64,000 nt of DNA from positions 62,001-126,000 of the forward strand of contig NZ_VLLA01000015.1 in the NCBI RefSeq assembly GCF_007830635.1. The letters run 5' to 3'. The translations under genes and the position numbers were made by a program. Below the pieces are notes generated by a model. It did not search any database and was not told the DNA's origin. It was given only the letters and a program-made list of their open reading frames with translations. This DNA comes from Bradyrhizobium huanghuaihaiense (lineage in GTDB: Bacteria > Pseudomonadota > Alphaproteobacteria > Rhizobiales > Xanthobacteraceae). Every line of letters begins with the position of its first letter. Position 1 is the first letter of the stretch. Shown here in pieces: positions 9,246 to 19,066 of the stretch.

Positions 9246-10224
9246 GAGCGCGGGATACCTTGCGTTGCGGCTTCAATCGGTCGAGCAAGCTACCAAGGAT
9301 GCCCTTGGGAAGGAATATGATGAAGAGCACGAGCAGCACCCCGTAGACGAGATTGTCCCAGCCGACCGCCTTGGTGCCGAAACCGATGCGCAAGGTCTCG
9401 GCCAGGAGAATGGTGATGATGGCGCCGACGGTCGGGCCGAGCGAGACGAACAGGCCGCCGACGATCGCCGCGAACACCATCTGCAGCGACACCGCGATGC
9501 CGCTGACCGTGTCGGGGGTGATGAACATCTGGTACTGGCAGTAGATCGCACCTGCGAGCGCCGTCATCAGCGCGCTGAGCAGCGTGATCTTCAGCTTCTC
9601 GGCGGTGACGTCGACGCCGGCTGCGGCCGCGGCGTCCTCGTCCTCCGAGATCGCCTCCAGCGCATAGCGGGCCATGCTGCGGTCGACCCAGTGCCAGACC
9701 ACGATGCCGAACAGCCAGACCGCAAGCGCGATCAGGTACCAGGTGATCTTGTCGTCGAATTGCAGCGCCAGCAGCTTGTTGCCGGTCGCGCGGTTCGGGG
9801 TGTAGCCGAGCGAGCCGCCGGTGTAGTCGCGCGTCGCCGTGATGACCTGAAGCACGATGCCCGACAGCGCCAGCGTCACCAGCACGAAATAATGCCCGGT
9901 GATGCGGAAGCGGAAGCAGGGATAGCCGACGATCATCGCCAGCGCGCCGGCCGCCGCCATGCTGATGGGAATGCCGATCCAGGGCGACAGTCCCAGATGA
10001 TTCCACAACAGCGCGGTGACGTAGGCGCCGATGCCCATGAAGCCGCCATGCCCGAGCGAGACCAGGCCGAACCGCCCCATCATCGACCACGACGTATAGG
10101 CGAACGACCAGATCAGGATCAGCACCAGAATGTGCAGATGATAGGGATCGCGATAGACGAAGGGCAGCGCGACCAGCGCCGCCAGCCCGATCCCCCATGC
10201 CGCAAGACGTCCCTGCCCCGTCAT
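9205..10224 (-). CDS. livM: Branched-chain-type ABC transporter permease LivM
   Basis: Inner-membrane permease of 339 residues with about nine hydrophobic segments. The LivM signature GLVSLGHGGFMGIGAYV is near residue 55, and the cytoplasmic coupling region includes YALEAISEDEDAAAAAGVDV near 190, followed by the K-x-L-LSAL helix. Start ATG 10224 overlaps the livH stop (ATGA), which decides it over longer upstream frames. The C-terminal end overlaps ppk2 by 41 bases. It pairs with LivH and the fused ATPase below. The substrate is some amino acid or amide; branched-chain amino acids are not guaranteed. Confidence 0.93.
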   Translation of the reverse strand: MTGQGRLAAWGIGLAALVALPFVYRDPYHLHILVLILIWSFAYTSWSMMGRFGLVSLGHGGFMGIGAYVTALLWNHLGLSPWIGIPISMAAAGALAMIVGYPCFRFRITGHYFVLVTLALSGIVLQVITATRDYTGGSLGYTPNRATGNKLLALQFDDKITWYLIALAVWLFGIVVWHWVDRSMARYALEAISEDEDAAAAAGVDVTAEKLKITLLSALMTALAGAIYCQYQMFITPDTVSGIAVSLQMVFAAIVGGLFVSLGPTVGAIITILLAETLRIGFGTKAVGWDNLVYGVLLVLFIIFLPKGILGSLLDRLKPQRKVSRAHEQEAVQIARPGA

Positions 10225-11107
10225 CGGCGCCTCGCAAGCAGGCCCGCGGGCCGGATGAACATCATGACGATGAAGAAGGCGAAGGCGAGCACATAGCCCC
10301 ATTCGAGGTCGGAGAACAGGCCGCCGAGCGAGATGATCTCGGCGAAGAGAAAGGCCGCGATGAAGCCGCCGATGAAATTGCCAAGGCCCCCGAGCACGCA
10401 GATCAGGAAGGTGATCGGCCCGAAGGAGAGGCCGACGAAGGGATGCACGTCGTATTGCAGCACCAGGAGGCAGGCGGCGAGGCCCGCGAGTGCGCCGCCG
10501 AGCGCGGAGGTGATGAGATAGATGCGCTTCGTGTCGACGCCCATCAGCGCCATGATCTGCCGGTCCTGCGAGATGGCGCGGATCGCGGTGCCGGTGAAGG
10601 TGCGCGTCATGAACAGATAGACCGCGACCATGCCGACCAGCGCGGCCACGAACGACAGCAGCCGCGCGTAGCTGAAATTCATGTCGCCGAAGGCGAGCAC
10701 CGGCAGGCGGATGCCGAGATTGCGGAAGTCGATGCCGAAGGCGACGGTAGCAAAGCTCTGCAGCACGAACAGCACGCCGCCGGTCGCCAGCAGCTGGTTG
10801 ATCGGAGGTGCTGTGAGCAGCGGCGCGATCACGAGGTAGTGCAGCGCCGCGCCGAGCACGGCGACCAGCAGGATCGTGAGCGGGGCGGAAACGAAATAGC
10901 TGACGCCGTAATACTGCACCATGAAATACATGGCGTACATGCCGATCATCACCAGCTCGGCGTAGCAGATCCAGGTCACGTCGATGACGCCGAAGATCAA
11001 ATTGAGCCCGAGCGCGAGCAGCGCCAGCACGCCGCCGAGCAGGATGCCGTTGATGACGGCCTCGAGCAGATAGATATCGAAAATGTCCAGGAACGCCTGC
11101 ATGCCCA

Positions 11108-11108
<1 letters not shown>
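10221..11108 (-). CDS. livH: Branched-chain-type ABC transporter permease LivH
   Basis: Inner-membrane permease, 295 residues, about eight hydrophobic segments. LivH features are ALGLNLIFGVIDVTWICYAELVMIG near residues 30-55 and the EAA-like coupling region TAIRAISQDRQIMALMGVDTKRIY near 190. Start ATG 11108 shares one base with the stop of the upstream ATPase gene (TGATG), and the stop overlaps livM, so the three genes are translationally coupled. An in-frame open stretch runs far upstream but is a shadow of the ATPase gene. Confidence 0.93.
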
Positions 11109-12580
<1,472 letters not shown>

Positions 12581-12592
12581 CGGAGCACTCCG

Positions 12593-13903
12593 CTACTGGT
12601 TGCTGTAGGTGGTGCCCTTGGGCAGCGGCAGCACGGCCTCGCGCTGCGCCTGACTCTTGGGCCACACCACATGGGACTTGTCGTCGAGATACTGGATCAC
12701 GACCGGGAAGGAGCGCTCGTTCTGGCCCGCCATCGGTGTGCCCTCGCCGTAGAACTTGACGCCGAAGCCGAGCATGGTGCCGCCTTCGGGGATGTCGGTG
12801 TCGAGCGCGGCCTTGCGCAGCGCGTCGGGATCGACCCCACCATATTTCTTGATCGCGCGCGGCAGCACGTCGCTCATAAACACATAGGTGTTGGACGCGC
12901 CGATGCCGACATGTGCCGAGCGGATGGCGACCCCGGGCTTGATCCTGTCGAACTCCTCGCCGACCATCTTGATGACGGGCGGAAGTTTGGGATCCATGGT
13001 CTTCTGATTGGAGAGCCAGATCGAGATCGGATCGGCATTGAAGATGTAGGTCGCGTCCGCGCCCATGCCCTCCTTCAGCTTCTCATACACGCCGTAGCCG
13101 GCGCCGTGCCCCATCAGCGCAGCGAATTTCAGGCCCTGCTCGCGGGCCTGGCGCAGCAGCAAGGTGATGTCTGGATTATAACCGGTGTGGAAGATCACAT
13201 CGGGCTTGGCGCGCTTCAGCTTGGTCACCAGCGCCGACAGATCCGGCGCGGTGGCCGAATAGCCTTCCTTCAGCACGACGTTGAAGCCGGCCTTCTTCGC
13301 GCCGGCCTCGTTGCCCTTGGAGACATCGACACCATAGGCGCCGTCCTCGTGGATGATGGCGACCCGCAGGTCCTTCGGCTCCTTGCCGAGCTTCGCGCTG
13401 GCATTCTGCGCGATGAAATCCATCGTCATCATGCCGAACTGGTCGCCGCTCGCCTGCGGGCGGAAGACGTATTTGTAGCCCTTCTCGTTGAACACGGCCG
13501 ACGAGATACAGGTCGTCATCCACATGAACTTCTTGAGCTGCTCGACACGCGCGGCGACCGGCACGCATTGCGCCGAGGAGAAGAAGCCGAGCACCATGTC
13601 GACCTTCTCCTGCTCGAGCAGGCGGACGGATTCATTGATGGCGATGTCGGGCTTGCTCTGTGCGTCGGCGTAGACCGCCTCGATCTTGTAGCCCTCGACG
13701 CCGGACTTGGCGAAATGGTCGAGGATGATCTTGGTGCCGACATAGTTCAGCTCGGAGCCGCCGCCCGCGAGAGGCCCGGTCAGGTCGAAAACGACGCCGA
13801 TCTTGATCTTTTTCTCTTGAGCATGGGCGGACACTGCCAAGCCCGTCGCTGATATCGCGACCAACAGCCCACGTACCAAGCGGGCAGCCATGCGCAGGCG
13901 CAT
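12593..13903 (-). CDS. Periplasmic binding protein of the Liv-type ABC transporter
   Basis: Type I periplasmic-binding-fold protein (Peripla_BP_6 / LivK-like), 436 residues. A signal peptide ends near SAHA-QEK (about residue 29), then KIKIGVVFDLTGPLAGGG, the standard first strand and ligand loop. Middle motifs include VPVAARVEQLKKFMW and the second-domain segment RVAIIHEDGAYGVDVSKGNE. It heads the operon of binding protein, fused ATPase, livH, livM, ppk2 and patatin, with a 12-base gap to the ATPase. Start is ATG 13903. Homologues bind amino acids, amides, urea or aromatic acids; the ligand is not predicted. Confidence 0.92.
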   Translation of the reverse strand: MRLRMAARLVRGLLVAISATGLAVSAHAQEKKIKIGVVFDLTGPLAGGGSELNYVGTKIILDHFAKSGVEGYKIEAVYADAQSKPDIAINESVRLLEQEKVDMVLGFFSSAQCVPVAARVEQLKKFMWMTTCISSAVFNEKGYKYVFRPQASGDQFGMMTMDFIAQNASAKLGKEPKDLRVAIIHEDGAYGVDVSKGNEAGAKKAGFNVVLKEGYSATAPDLSALVTKLKRAKPDVIFHTGYNPDITLLLRQAREQGLKFAALMGHGAGYGVYEKLKEGMGADATYIFNADPISIWLSNQKTMDPKLPPVIKMVGEEFDRIKPGVAIRSAHVGIGASNTYVFMSDVLPRAIKKYGGVDPDALRKAALDTDIPEGGTMLGFGVKFYGEGTPMAGQNERSFPVVIQYLDDKSHVVWPKSQAQREAVLPLPKGTTYSNQ

Positions 13904-13997
13904 CTAAACCTCCCTGGACGATTGTGCATTGCATTCTTCTTGCTTTTGCTTTTTTGCCCATCACATGGGCTGCGCGCGGCGATGTCAAGCCTCGCGC

Positions 13998-14702
13998 TCA
14001 GCGCGAGGCGAGCTGCTGCTCGACGAAGGCCGTGACAAATCGCGGCATGGCCGGCGTGAGATCGCTCATCCCGCGCACGAGATGAATGGCCGACAGTTCC
14101 GGCTCGGTCTCGCGTGCAAGATTGGCTTCGATCCGGGCGCGGGCAACATCGCCCGGCACATCCAGGTTGATGACCTGCAGCATTGCAATCGAAGGACCGG
14201 TGACGACGCAATGCCAGCCCGGCTCGACCCGGTAGTCGGCTGCGGTCAGACCGGTCTCCTCGCCGAGCTCGCGGACGACGCTGCCGGGAATGTCGAGCGT
14301 GCCGTCCCTGACGTCGTCGAGATCCGGCGTGCCCGAGGGGAAATAGATGCGGCCGGCATTGGCGGTGTGGGGCGCCATCTCGCCCATGACAAACGCGCCG
14401 TCGGAGGCGCGCAACGCGCCCATGCCAAAACCGTTGAACACGGCCTTGTCGGGAAAGCCCCAGTCGCGCCAGGCGAGGAAGCTTGCGAAATCAGTCTCGA
14501 AATAGGTCGCGGCAAGATGACCGTCGCTGAACACGGCATCGCGCCCGAGCAGGACGCGGCCGTTCCAGATCTTCGGCCGCTCACGCTGCTTCTCGGCGAA
14601 ATGCGCCGCGATCTCGGCGCGCCGTTCCTCCGCGAACGGCCAAACGATCGGCCGCACGGCAAGATCAAGCGTCGTGACGCGATGAATGACCGGTGACGTC
14701 AT
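13998..14702 (-). CDS. Nudix-like hydrolase
   Basis: Protein of 234 residues with a C-terminal Nudix-like core. The Nudix helix is visible as RELGEETGL near residue 150, matching REUxEExGU, but the upstream Gly-x5-Glu half is degenerate, with Leu where the first Glu is expected. The N-terminal 100 residues contain WPFAEERRAEIAAHF and an IWNGRVLL segment, seen in related alphaproteobacterial proteins. Start chosen is ATG 14702; an in-frame GTG at 14717 is possible. It is between two transporter operons on the same strand, 28 bases after the next gene upstream. The substrate is not assignable and activity is uncertain because of the incomplete box. Confidence 0.72.
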   Translation of the reverse strand: MTSPVIHRVTTLDLAVRPIVWPFAEERRAEIAAHFAEKQRERPKIWNGRVLLGRDAVFSDGHLAATYFETDFASFLAWRDWGFPDKAVFNGFGMGALRASDGAFVMGEMAPHTANAGRIYFPSGTPDLDDVRDGTLDIPGSVVRELGEETGLTAADYRVEPGWHCVVTGPSIAMLQVINLDVPGDVARARIEANLARETEPELSAIHLVRGMSDLTPAMPRFVTAFVEQQLASR

Positions 14703-14730
14703 GACACCTGGTACCACGCCTTCGCGTCAG

Positions 14731-15756
14731 CTATTTGGCGCTGCCCGTGGTCTTCTTGGCCTGATCGACGTATTTGTTGGTGAAGGTCTTGCTGACGTCG
14801 ATCTTGGCGTTCGCCACCTCGGGCGAACCGACGCTGAACACCGCAAGCACCGCGTCGGCACCCTTCGGGTCCATCTTGCCGGTCTCGGAGAACATGGGAA
14901 TCGTGTTCTTCAGCGCGGCGAGATAGAGGTCCTTGTTCTTGCCGACCATCTCCTCCGGCATCTTCGCCATGATCTCCTCGGGCGAGTGCGAATGGATCCA
15001 GGCGAGCGTCGCCAGGATCGCATTGGTCAGCGCCTGCGTCTCCTTCTCGTGGCCATTGACCCAGGCCACCGTCGAGTACAGCGCGCCACCAGGATATTCG
15101 CCGCCAAACGTCTCGAGCGTATCCTTCTGGGTGCGCGTGTCGCTGAGGATGCGCAGATCCTTGTGGCTGCCCTGGAGCACGGTCACGGAGGGATCGAGCA
15201 TCACGGCCGCATCGATCTGCCCCTGCTCCATCGCGGCGACCGCGGTGGCGCCGAGGCCGACGCCGATCACGGCCGCGCTGGTGGGATCGAGCCCGTTCTT
15301 CTTCAGCATATATTTGAGGAAGAAGTCGGTGGAGGAGCCGGGCGCACTGACGCCGACCTTCTTGCCGGCGAGATCCTTGACCGACTTGATGTCATTGGTG
15401 CGCGAGGGCGCGACCACCAGCACGAGGCCGGGATAGCGGTCATAGACCACGAAGGCCTGCAGCTCCTGCTTCTTGGCGGCGAGGTTGACGCAATGGTCGA
15501 AATAGCCGGAGACGACGTCGGCGCTGCCGCCGAGCACGGCCTTGAGCGCGTCCGAGCCGCCCTTGAGGTCGACCAGCTCGACATTGAGGCCGGCCTTCTC
15601 GTACTCGCCGAGCTGCTTGGCCAGCACCGTCGGCAGGTAGCACAGGCAGGCCCCACCGCCGACCGCGACGGTGACCTTGCTTTGGGCTGCGGCAAGCGAG
15701 GTGGTGAGCGTCAGCGCGAGCAGCGCGCCGGCGAGCCTGGCAATCGTGTTCTTCAT
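14731..15756 (-). CDS. Nitrate/sulfonate-type ABC substrate-binding protein
   Basis: Periplasmic binding protein of the NMT1/SsuA/TauA family, 341 residues. A signal peptide ends near SLAAA-QSK (residue 25). The first strand KVTVAVGGGACLCYLPTVLAKQLGEYEKAGL is followed by VELVDLKGGSDALKAVLGGSADVVSGY, the classic family pattern; two Cys in GGGACLCY are unusual. The start is ATG 15756, set by GGAGG five bases upstream and by the signal peptide. Matching permease and ATPase genes lie at 16390-17996 on the same strand, separated by a cupin gene on the opposite strand. Ligand not known. Confidence 0.9.
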   Translation of the reverse strand: MKNTIARLAGALLALTLTTSLAAAQSKVTVAVGGGACLCYLPTVLAKQLGEYEKAGLNVELVDLKGGSDALKAVLGGSADVVSGYFDHCVNLAAKKQELQAFVVYDRYPGLVLVVAPSRTNDIKSVKDLAGKKVGVSAPGSSTDFFLKYMLKKNGLDPTSAAVIGVGLGATAVAAMEQGQIDAAVMLDPSVTVLQGSHKDLRILSDTRTQKDTLETFGGEYPGGALYSTVAWVNGHEKETQALTNAILATLAWIHSHSPEEIMAKMPEEMVGKNKDLYLAALKNTIPMFSETGKMDPKGADAVLAVFSVGSPEVANAKIDVSKTFTNKYVDQAKKTTGSAK

Positions 15757-15894
15757 TGGTTTCCTCCGTTCGGCCGGCGGCACCATAGAGCAGCGGGACT
15801 GGCTTGAGAAGCACTGCCTAAGTGGGCTGGCCATCCGCCCTTCGGCGCAATAGCATGGCTGAACAAGAACAATTCCTGATGGGGAGAATGATCC

Positions 15895-16344
15895 ATGAAT
15901 CGCCTTGTTGCCGGGCTGTCGCTCGCCGCCGCCTTTGCCGCCGGGTGCGGCGCGAACCAGTTGCTCCGGCCGGCGCTGGCCGCCGAGAACATCACTGCAC
16001 AGCTCATCCACACCGGCGAGATGGAGGGCGATGCGCTCGGCCCCGCCAACGCCGTCGGCTTCCGCTCAAAGATGTTCGCGAGCGCCGACGGCGCCACCAT
16101 CTCGATCCAGGTCGGCAATGTGCCCAAGCACATGCATCCCAACACCAACGAGATCCAGTACATCCTGGACGGGACCGGGACGATCTGGCTCGGCGACAAG
16201 GAAGTCACGGTCAAGCCGGGCGACCTCGTCATCATTCCGAAGGGCACGCCGCACGGCGGCACCAAGCCGATCAGCGGCCAGGTCAAGGCGATCGCCATCA
16301 AGACGCCGCCGCAGGCGCCCGACGATACCAAGCTGCTGGATTGA
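15895..16344 (+). CDS. Exported cupin-domain protein
   Basis: Small single-cupin protein, 149 residues, with an N-terminal signal (MNRLVAGLSLAAAFAAGC), ending either at the Cys as a lipoprotein or at PALA-AEN. Cupin motif 1 is HMHPNTNEIQYILDG (HxHx4E, then x5-6 and G) near residue 80 and motif 2 is GDLVIIPKGTPHGG near 115, so a metal site is likely intact. It is on the plus strand, divergent from the binding-protein gene and convergent with the permease gene of the same ABC system. Possible roles are metal-dependent isomerase, decarboxylase or ligand binding in the periplasm. Confidence 0.85.
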   Translation: MNRLVAGLSLAAAFAAGCGANQLLRPALAAENITAQLIHTGEMEGDALGPANAVGFRSKMFASADGATISIQVGNVPKHMHPNTNEIQYILDGTGTIWLGDKEVTVKPGDLVIIPKGTPHGGTKPISGQVKAIAIKTPPQAPDDTKLLD

Positions 16345-16389
16345 GCCTCCGCGATCGGGGCTCGCGCCGATGCGGGCCCCACCTCGCGC

Positions 16390-17178
16390 CTAGCCGCGTC
16401 CATCCGAGGCGGTCGGCCGCCACACCAAAAGGCGCCGCTCGACCAGCGTCACGCCGTAGTCGATCAGGATGACGAAAGCCGACAGCACGAACATGCCGGC
16501 GAACACGCCGGCGACGTCGAACACGCCTTCAGCCTGCTGAATGAGATAGCCGAGGCCTGCGGCCGATCCCAGATATTCGCCGACGACGGCGCCGACCACG
16601 GCGAAGCCGACCGAGGTGTGCAGCGAGGAGAACATCCACGACAGCGCCGACGGCCAATAGACGTGCTGCATCAATTGCCGCTCGCTCATGCCGAGCATGC
16701 GGCCGTTGTCGAGCACGGTGCGGCTGACTTCCTTGACGCCCTGATAGACGTTGAAGAAGACGATGAAGAACACCAAGGTCACGCCGAGCGCGACCTTCGA
16801 CCAGATGCCGAGCCCGAGCCACAGCGCGAAGATCGGTGCCAGCACCACGCGCGGCAGCGCGTTGACCATCTTCACGTAGGGGTCGAACACCGCCGCGACC
16901 AGCGGCTGGCGCGCAAACCAGAAGCCGACCAGCACGCCGCCGAGCGATCCGATCACGAAGGCGAGGATCGATTCCGCCAGCGTGATGCCGAGATGCTTCC
17001 AGATCACGCCGGAGGCGAACCATTTCACGATCTGGCTGAACACGTCGAGCGGGTTGGAGAAGAAGAACGGCGGCAGCAGGATCTTGCCGAACACGGGGAC
17101 GGTCGACAGCACCTGCCACAGCACGATGCACACGACCGCGACCAGGACCTGCAGCGCAAACAGCGTCGGACGCGACAT
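16390..17178 (-). CDS. ABC transporter permease (nitrate/sulfonate type)
   Basis: Inner-membrane permease of 262 residues with six hydrophobic segments. The binding-protein-dependent transport signature is NALPRVVLAPIFALWLGLG near residues 105-123, and the EAA loop is around GRMLGMSERQLMQHVYWPSAL near 160-180. The start ATG 17178 overlaps the ATPase stop by one base (TGATG). It partners with the ATPase upstream and, by family, with the binding protein at 14731-15756. Confidence 0.92.
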   Translation of the reverse strand: MSRPTLFALQVLVAVVCIVLWQVLSTVPVFGKILLPPFFFSNPLDVFSQIVKWFASGVIWKHLGITLAESILAFVIGSLGGVLVGFWFARQPLVAAVFDPYVKMVNALPRVVLAPIFALWLGLGIWSKVALGVTLVFFIVFFNVYQGVKEVSRTVLDNGRMLGMSERQLMQHVYWPSALSWMFSSLHTSVGFAVVGAVVGEYLGSAAGLGYLIQQAEGVFDVAGVFAGMFVLSAFVILIDYGVTLVERRLLVWRPTASDGRG

Positions 17179-17996
17179 CAGACCGCCTCCGCCGCGTGAG
17201 TGGACTGCGCGTAGCCCTTCATCACCTCGTCCTTCAGCACGCTCCAGATCTCGCGATGGAGCGCATGGAACTCCTTGTCGAGGCGCACCTCGAAGATGTC
17301 GCGCGGGCGCGGCAAGCTGACGCGCCAGTCGCCGATGATGCGCGAGGACGGCCCCGCCGACATGATCACCACGCGGTCGGCGAGTGCGATCGCCTCTTCC
17401 AGATCGTGGGTCACGAACAGCACCGCCTTGCGATCGGCGTTCCACAAGTCGAGCAGCAGATTGCCCATGACCTGCCGCGTCTGCGCATCGAGCGGCCCGA
17501 ACGGCTCGTCCATCAGCAGGATTTTTGGATCGCGGATCAGCACCTGCGCCAGAGCCACGCGCTTGCGCTGGCCGCCGGAGAGCATGTGCGGATAGCGGTT
17601 CGCGAAGGCGCCGAGGCCCACGGAGGTCAGCCATTTCCGGGCCTGCGGCAGCGACTCGCTGCGCGGCGTGCCCTTGATCTCGAGCCCGATCGCGACGTTG
17701 TCGAGCGCGGTCTTCCAGGGGAACAGCGCGTCGGCCTGGAACAAATAGCCGGCCTCCCGGTTCAGCCCCGCCAGCGGCTGGTCGAATATCCTGACGCTGC
17801 CGGCGGCCGGCTTGAGCAGGCCCGCGGCGACATTGAGCAGCGTCGATTTCCCGCAGCCGGTCGGGCCGACGATGGCGACGAACTCGCCCTGCGCGACCGC
17901 AAGATGCGCCTTCTCCACCGCCGTATAGACCCGGCCGTCCCCCAGCCGGAACGCGACCTTGGCATCTTCCAGCGCCACTGCCGTGGGCGTTGTCAT
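17178..17996 (-). CDS. ABC transporter ATP-binding protein (nitrate/sulfonate type)
   Basis: Cytoplasmic ATPase, 272 residues. Walker A GPTGCGKST is near 43-51, Q-loop FQAD near 87, signature LSGGQRKR near 140, Walker B ILLMDEPFG near 160 and switch VTHD near 195. It is homologous to SsuB/TauB/NrtD. First gene of the pair with the permease, coupled by TGATG. Confidence 0.93.
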   Translation of the reverse strand: MTTPTAVALEDAKVAFRLGDGRVYTAVEKAHLAVAQGEFVAIVGPTGCGKSTLLNVAAGLLKPAAGSVRIFDQPLAGLNREAGYLFQADALFPWKTALDNVAIGLEIKGTPRSESLPQARKWLTSVGLGAFANRYPHMLSGGQRKRVALAQVLIRDPKILLMDEPFGPLDAQTRQVMGNLLLDLWNADRKAVLFVTHDLEEAIALADRVVIMSAGPSSRIIGDWRVSLPRPRDIFEVRLDKEFHALHREIWSVLKDEVMKGYAQSTHAAEAV

Positions 17997-18090
17997 GTGT
18001 TTCCTCCGAACTCAGGCCGATGCCTTAGCCTCTCGCGCGGCCAAGTTCAATCAAGCCGCCAAGCGTGCTACGCATGGGGTCCGTCATCCC

Positions 18091-18268
18091 CTTCACCCTC
18101 CCCTGGAGGGGGAGGGTCGGTGCGCATGAAGCGAAGCGGAATGCGAACCGGGGTGGGGTGACGGTCTCTCCACGTCCAACACTACCCGTGTTGAGAGATC
18201 ACCCCACCCCGTCTCACATTTCGCTGCGCTCAATGTGAGCCGACCCTCCCCCTCCAGGGGAGGGTAAG
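18091..18268. repeat. Long inverted repeat with self-palindromic arms
   Basis: Arms of about 29 bases at 18091-18120 and 18240-18268, differing by one inserted base. Each arm is itself palindromic around CCCCTGGAGGGG. The interior holds further complementary blocks (GGGGTGGGGTGA / TCACCCCACCCC near 18152 and 18208). It ends 15 bases before the start codon of the osmoprotectant ATPase gene. Confidence 0.85.
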
Positions 18269-18283
18269 AGCGAGCCCACCGCG

Positions 18284-19066
18284 ATGTCTTCCAAGTTGGC
18301 GATCAGCTACCAAACGGCCACCAAGAGCTTCGGCTCCCTTAGGGCTGTGGACGATGTGTCGCTCGACATTGCGGAGGGCGAGTTTCTGGCCGTCGTGGGC
18401 GGCTCCGGCTCGGGCAAGACCACGCTGCTGCGGCTCGCCAACCGGCTGATCGAGGCCGATGGCGGCACCATCACGGTCGAGGGCGAGGACGTGCGGAATG
18501 TCGATCCGGTCGCGCTGCGGCGACGGATCGGCTACGTCTTCCAGAGTGGCGGGCTGTTTCCTCACTTAAGCGTCGGCGACAATATCGGCATCACGCCAAA
18601 GCTGCTGGGCGAGCCGGCAACGACTATCGCAACGCGCGTCGACGAGTTGCTGGAGCTCGTGCAGCTCGACCGCGCATCGCATCGCGACCGTCTGCCCGAG
18701 ACACTCTCCGGCGGCCAGCGCCAGCGCGTCGGCGTGGCGCGCGCGCTCGCCGCAAAGCCCCGCATCGTGCTGATGGACGAGCCGTTCGGCGCGCTCGATC
18801 CCCTCACCCGCGATACTCTCGGTGACGACTATCGCACGCTTCACCGCAGGCTCGGCCTGACCACCGTCATGATCACGCACGACATGACCGAGGCGATCCT
18901 GCTCGCCGATCGGATCGCGGTGATGCGCGGCGGAAAGGTGCTGGCGCAGGGCACGCCCGCAGAGCTCTCGCGCAGCTGCGATGCTTATGTGCTGGAGCTG
19001 CTGCGCACGCCGCGGCGCCAGGTCGAGCGGCTGAATGCGCTGCTGCCGCAGAGCGGTGCGGCATGA
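18284..19066 (+). CDS. Osmoprotectant-type ABC transporter ATPase (OpuCA/ProV-like)
   Basis: ABC ATPase of 260 residues, most like the quaternary-amine uptake family. Walker A GGSGSGKTT is near 37-45, signature LSGGQRQRVGVARAL near 137, Walker B IVLMDEPFGALDP near 157 and switch ITHDMTEA near 195. It lacks the C-terminal CBS domains that sense ionic strength in OpuA/ProV, ending soon after LELLRTP. The stop overlaps the next start (ATGA). The ribosome site is weak because the upstream sequence is taken up by a large inverted repeat. Confidence 0.9.
   Translation: MSSKLAISYQTATKSFGSLRAVDDVSLDIAEGEFLAVVGGSGSGKTTLLRLANRLIEADGGTITVEGEDVRNVDPVALRRRIGYVFQSGGLFPHLSVGDNIGITPKLLGEPATTIATRVDELLELVQLDRASHRDRLPETLSGGQRQRVGVARALAAKPRIVLMDEPFGALDPLTRDTLGDDYRTLHRRLGLTTVMITHDMTEAILLADRIAVMRGGKVLAQGTPAELSRSCDAYVLELLRTPRRQVERLNALLPQSGAA

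Noticed and set aside
14731..17996. Thiamine (ThiXYZ-type) transporter with riboswitch
   Set aside because: The NMT1-type binding fold is compatible, but no TPP riboswitch core is visible upstream, so the ligand was left open.
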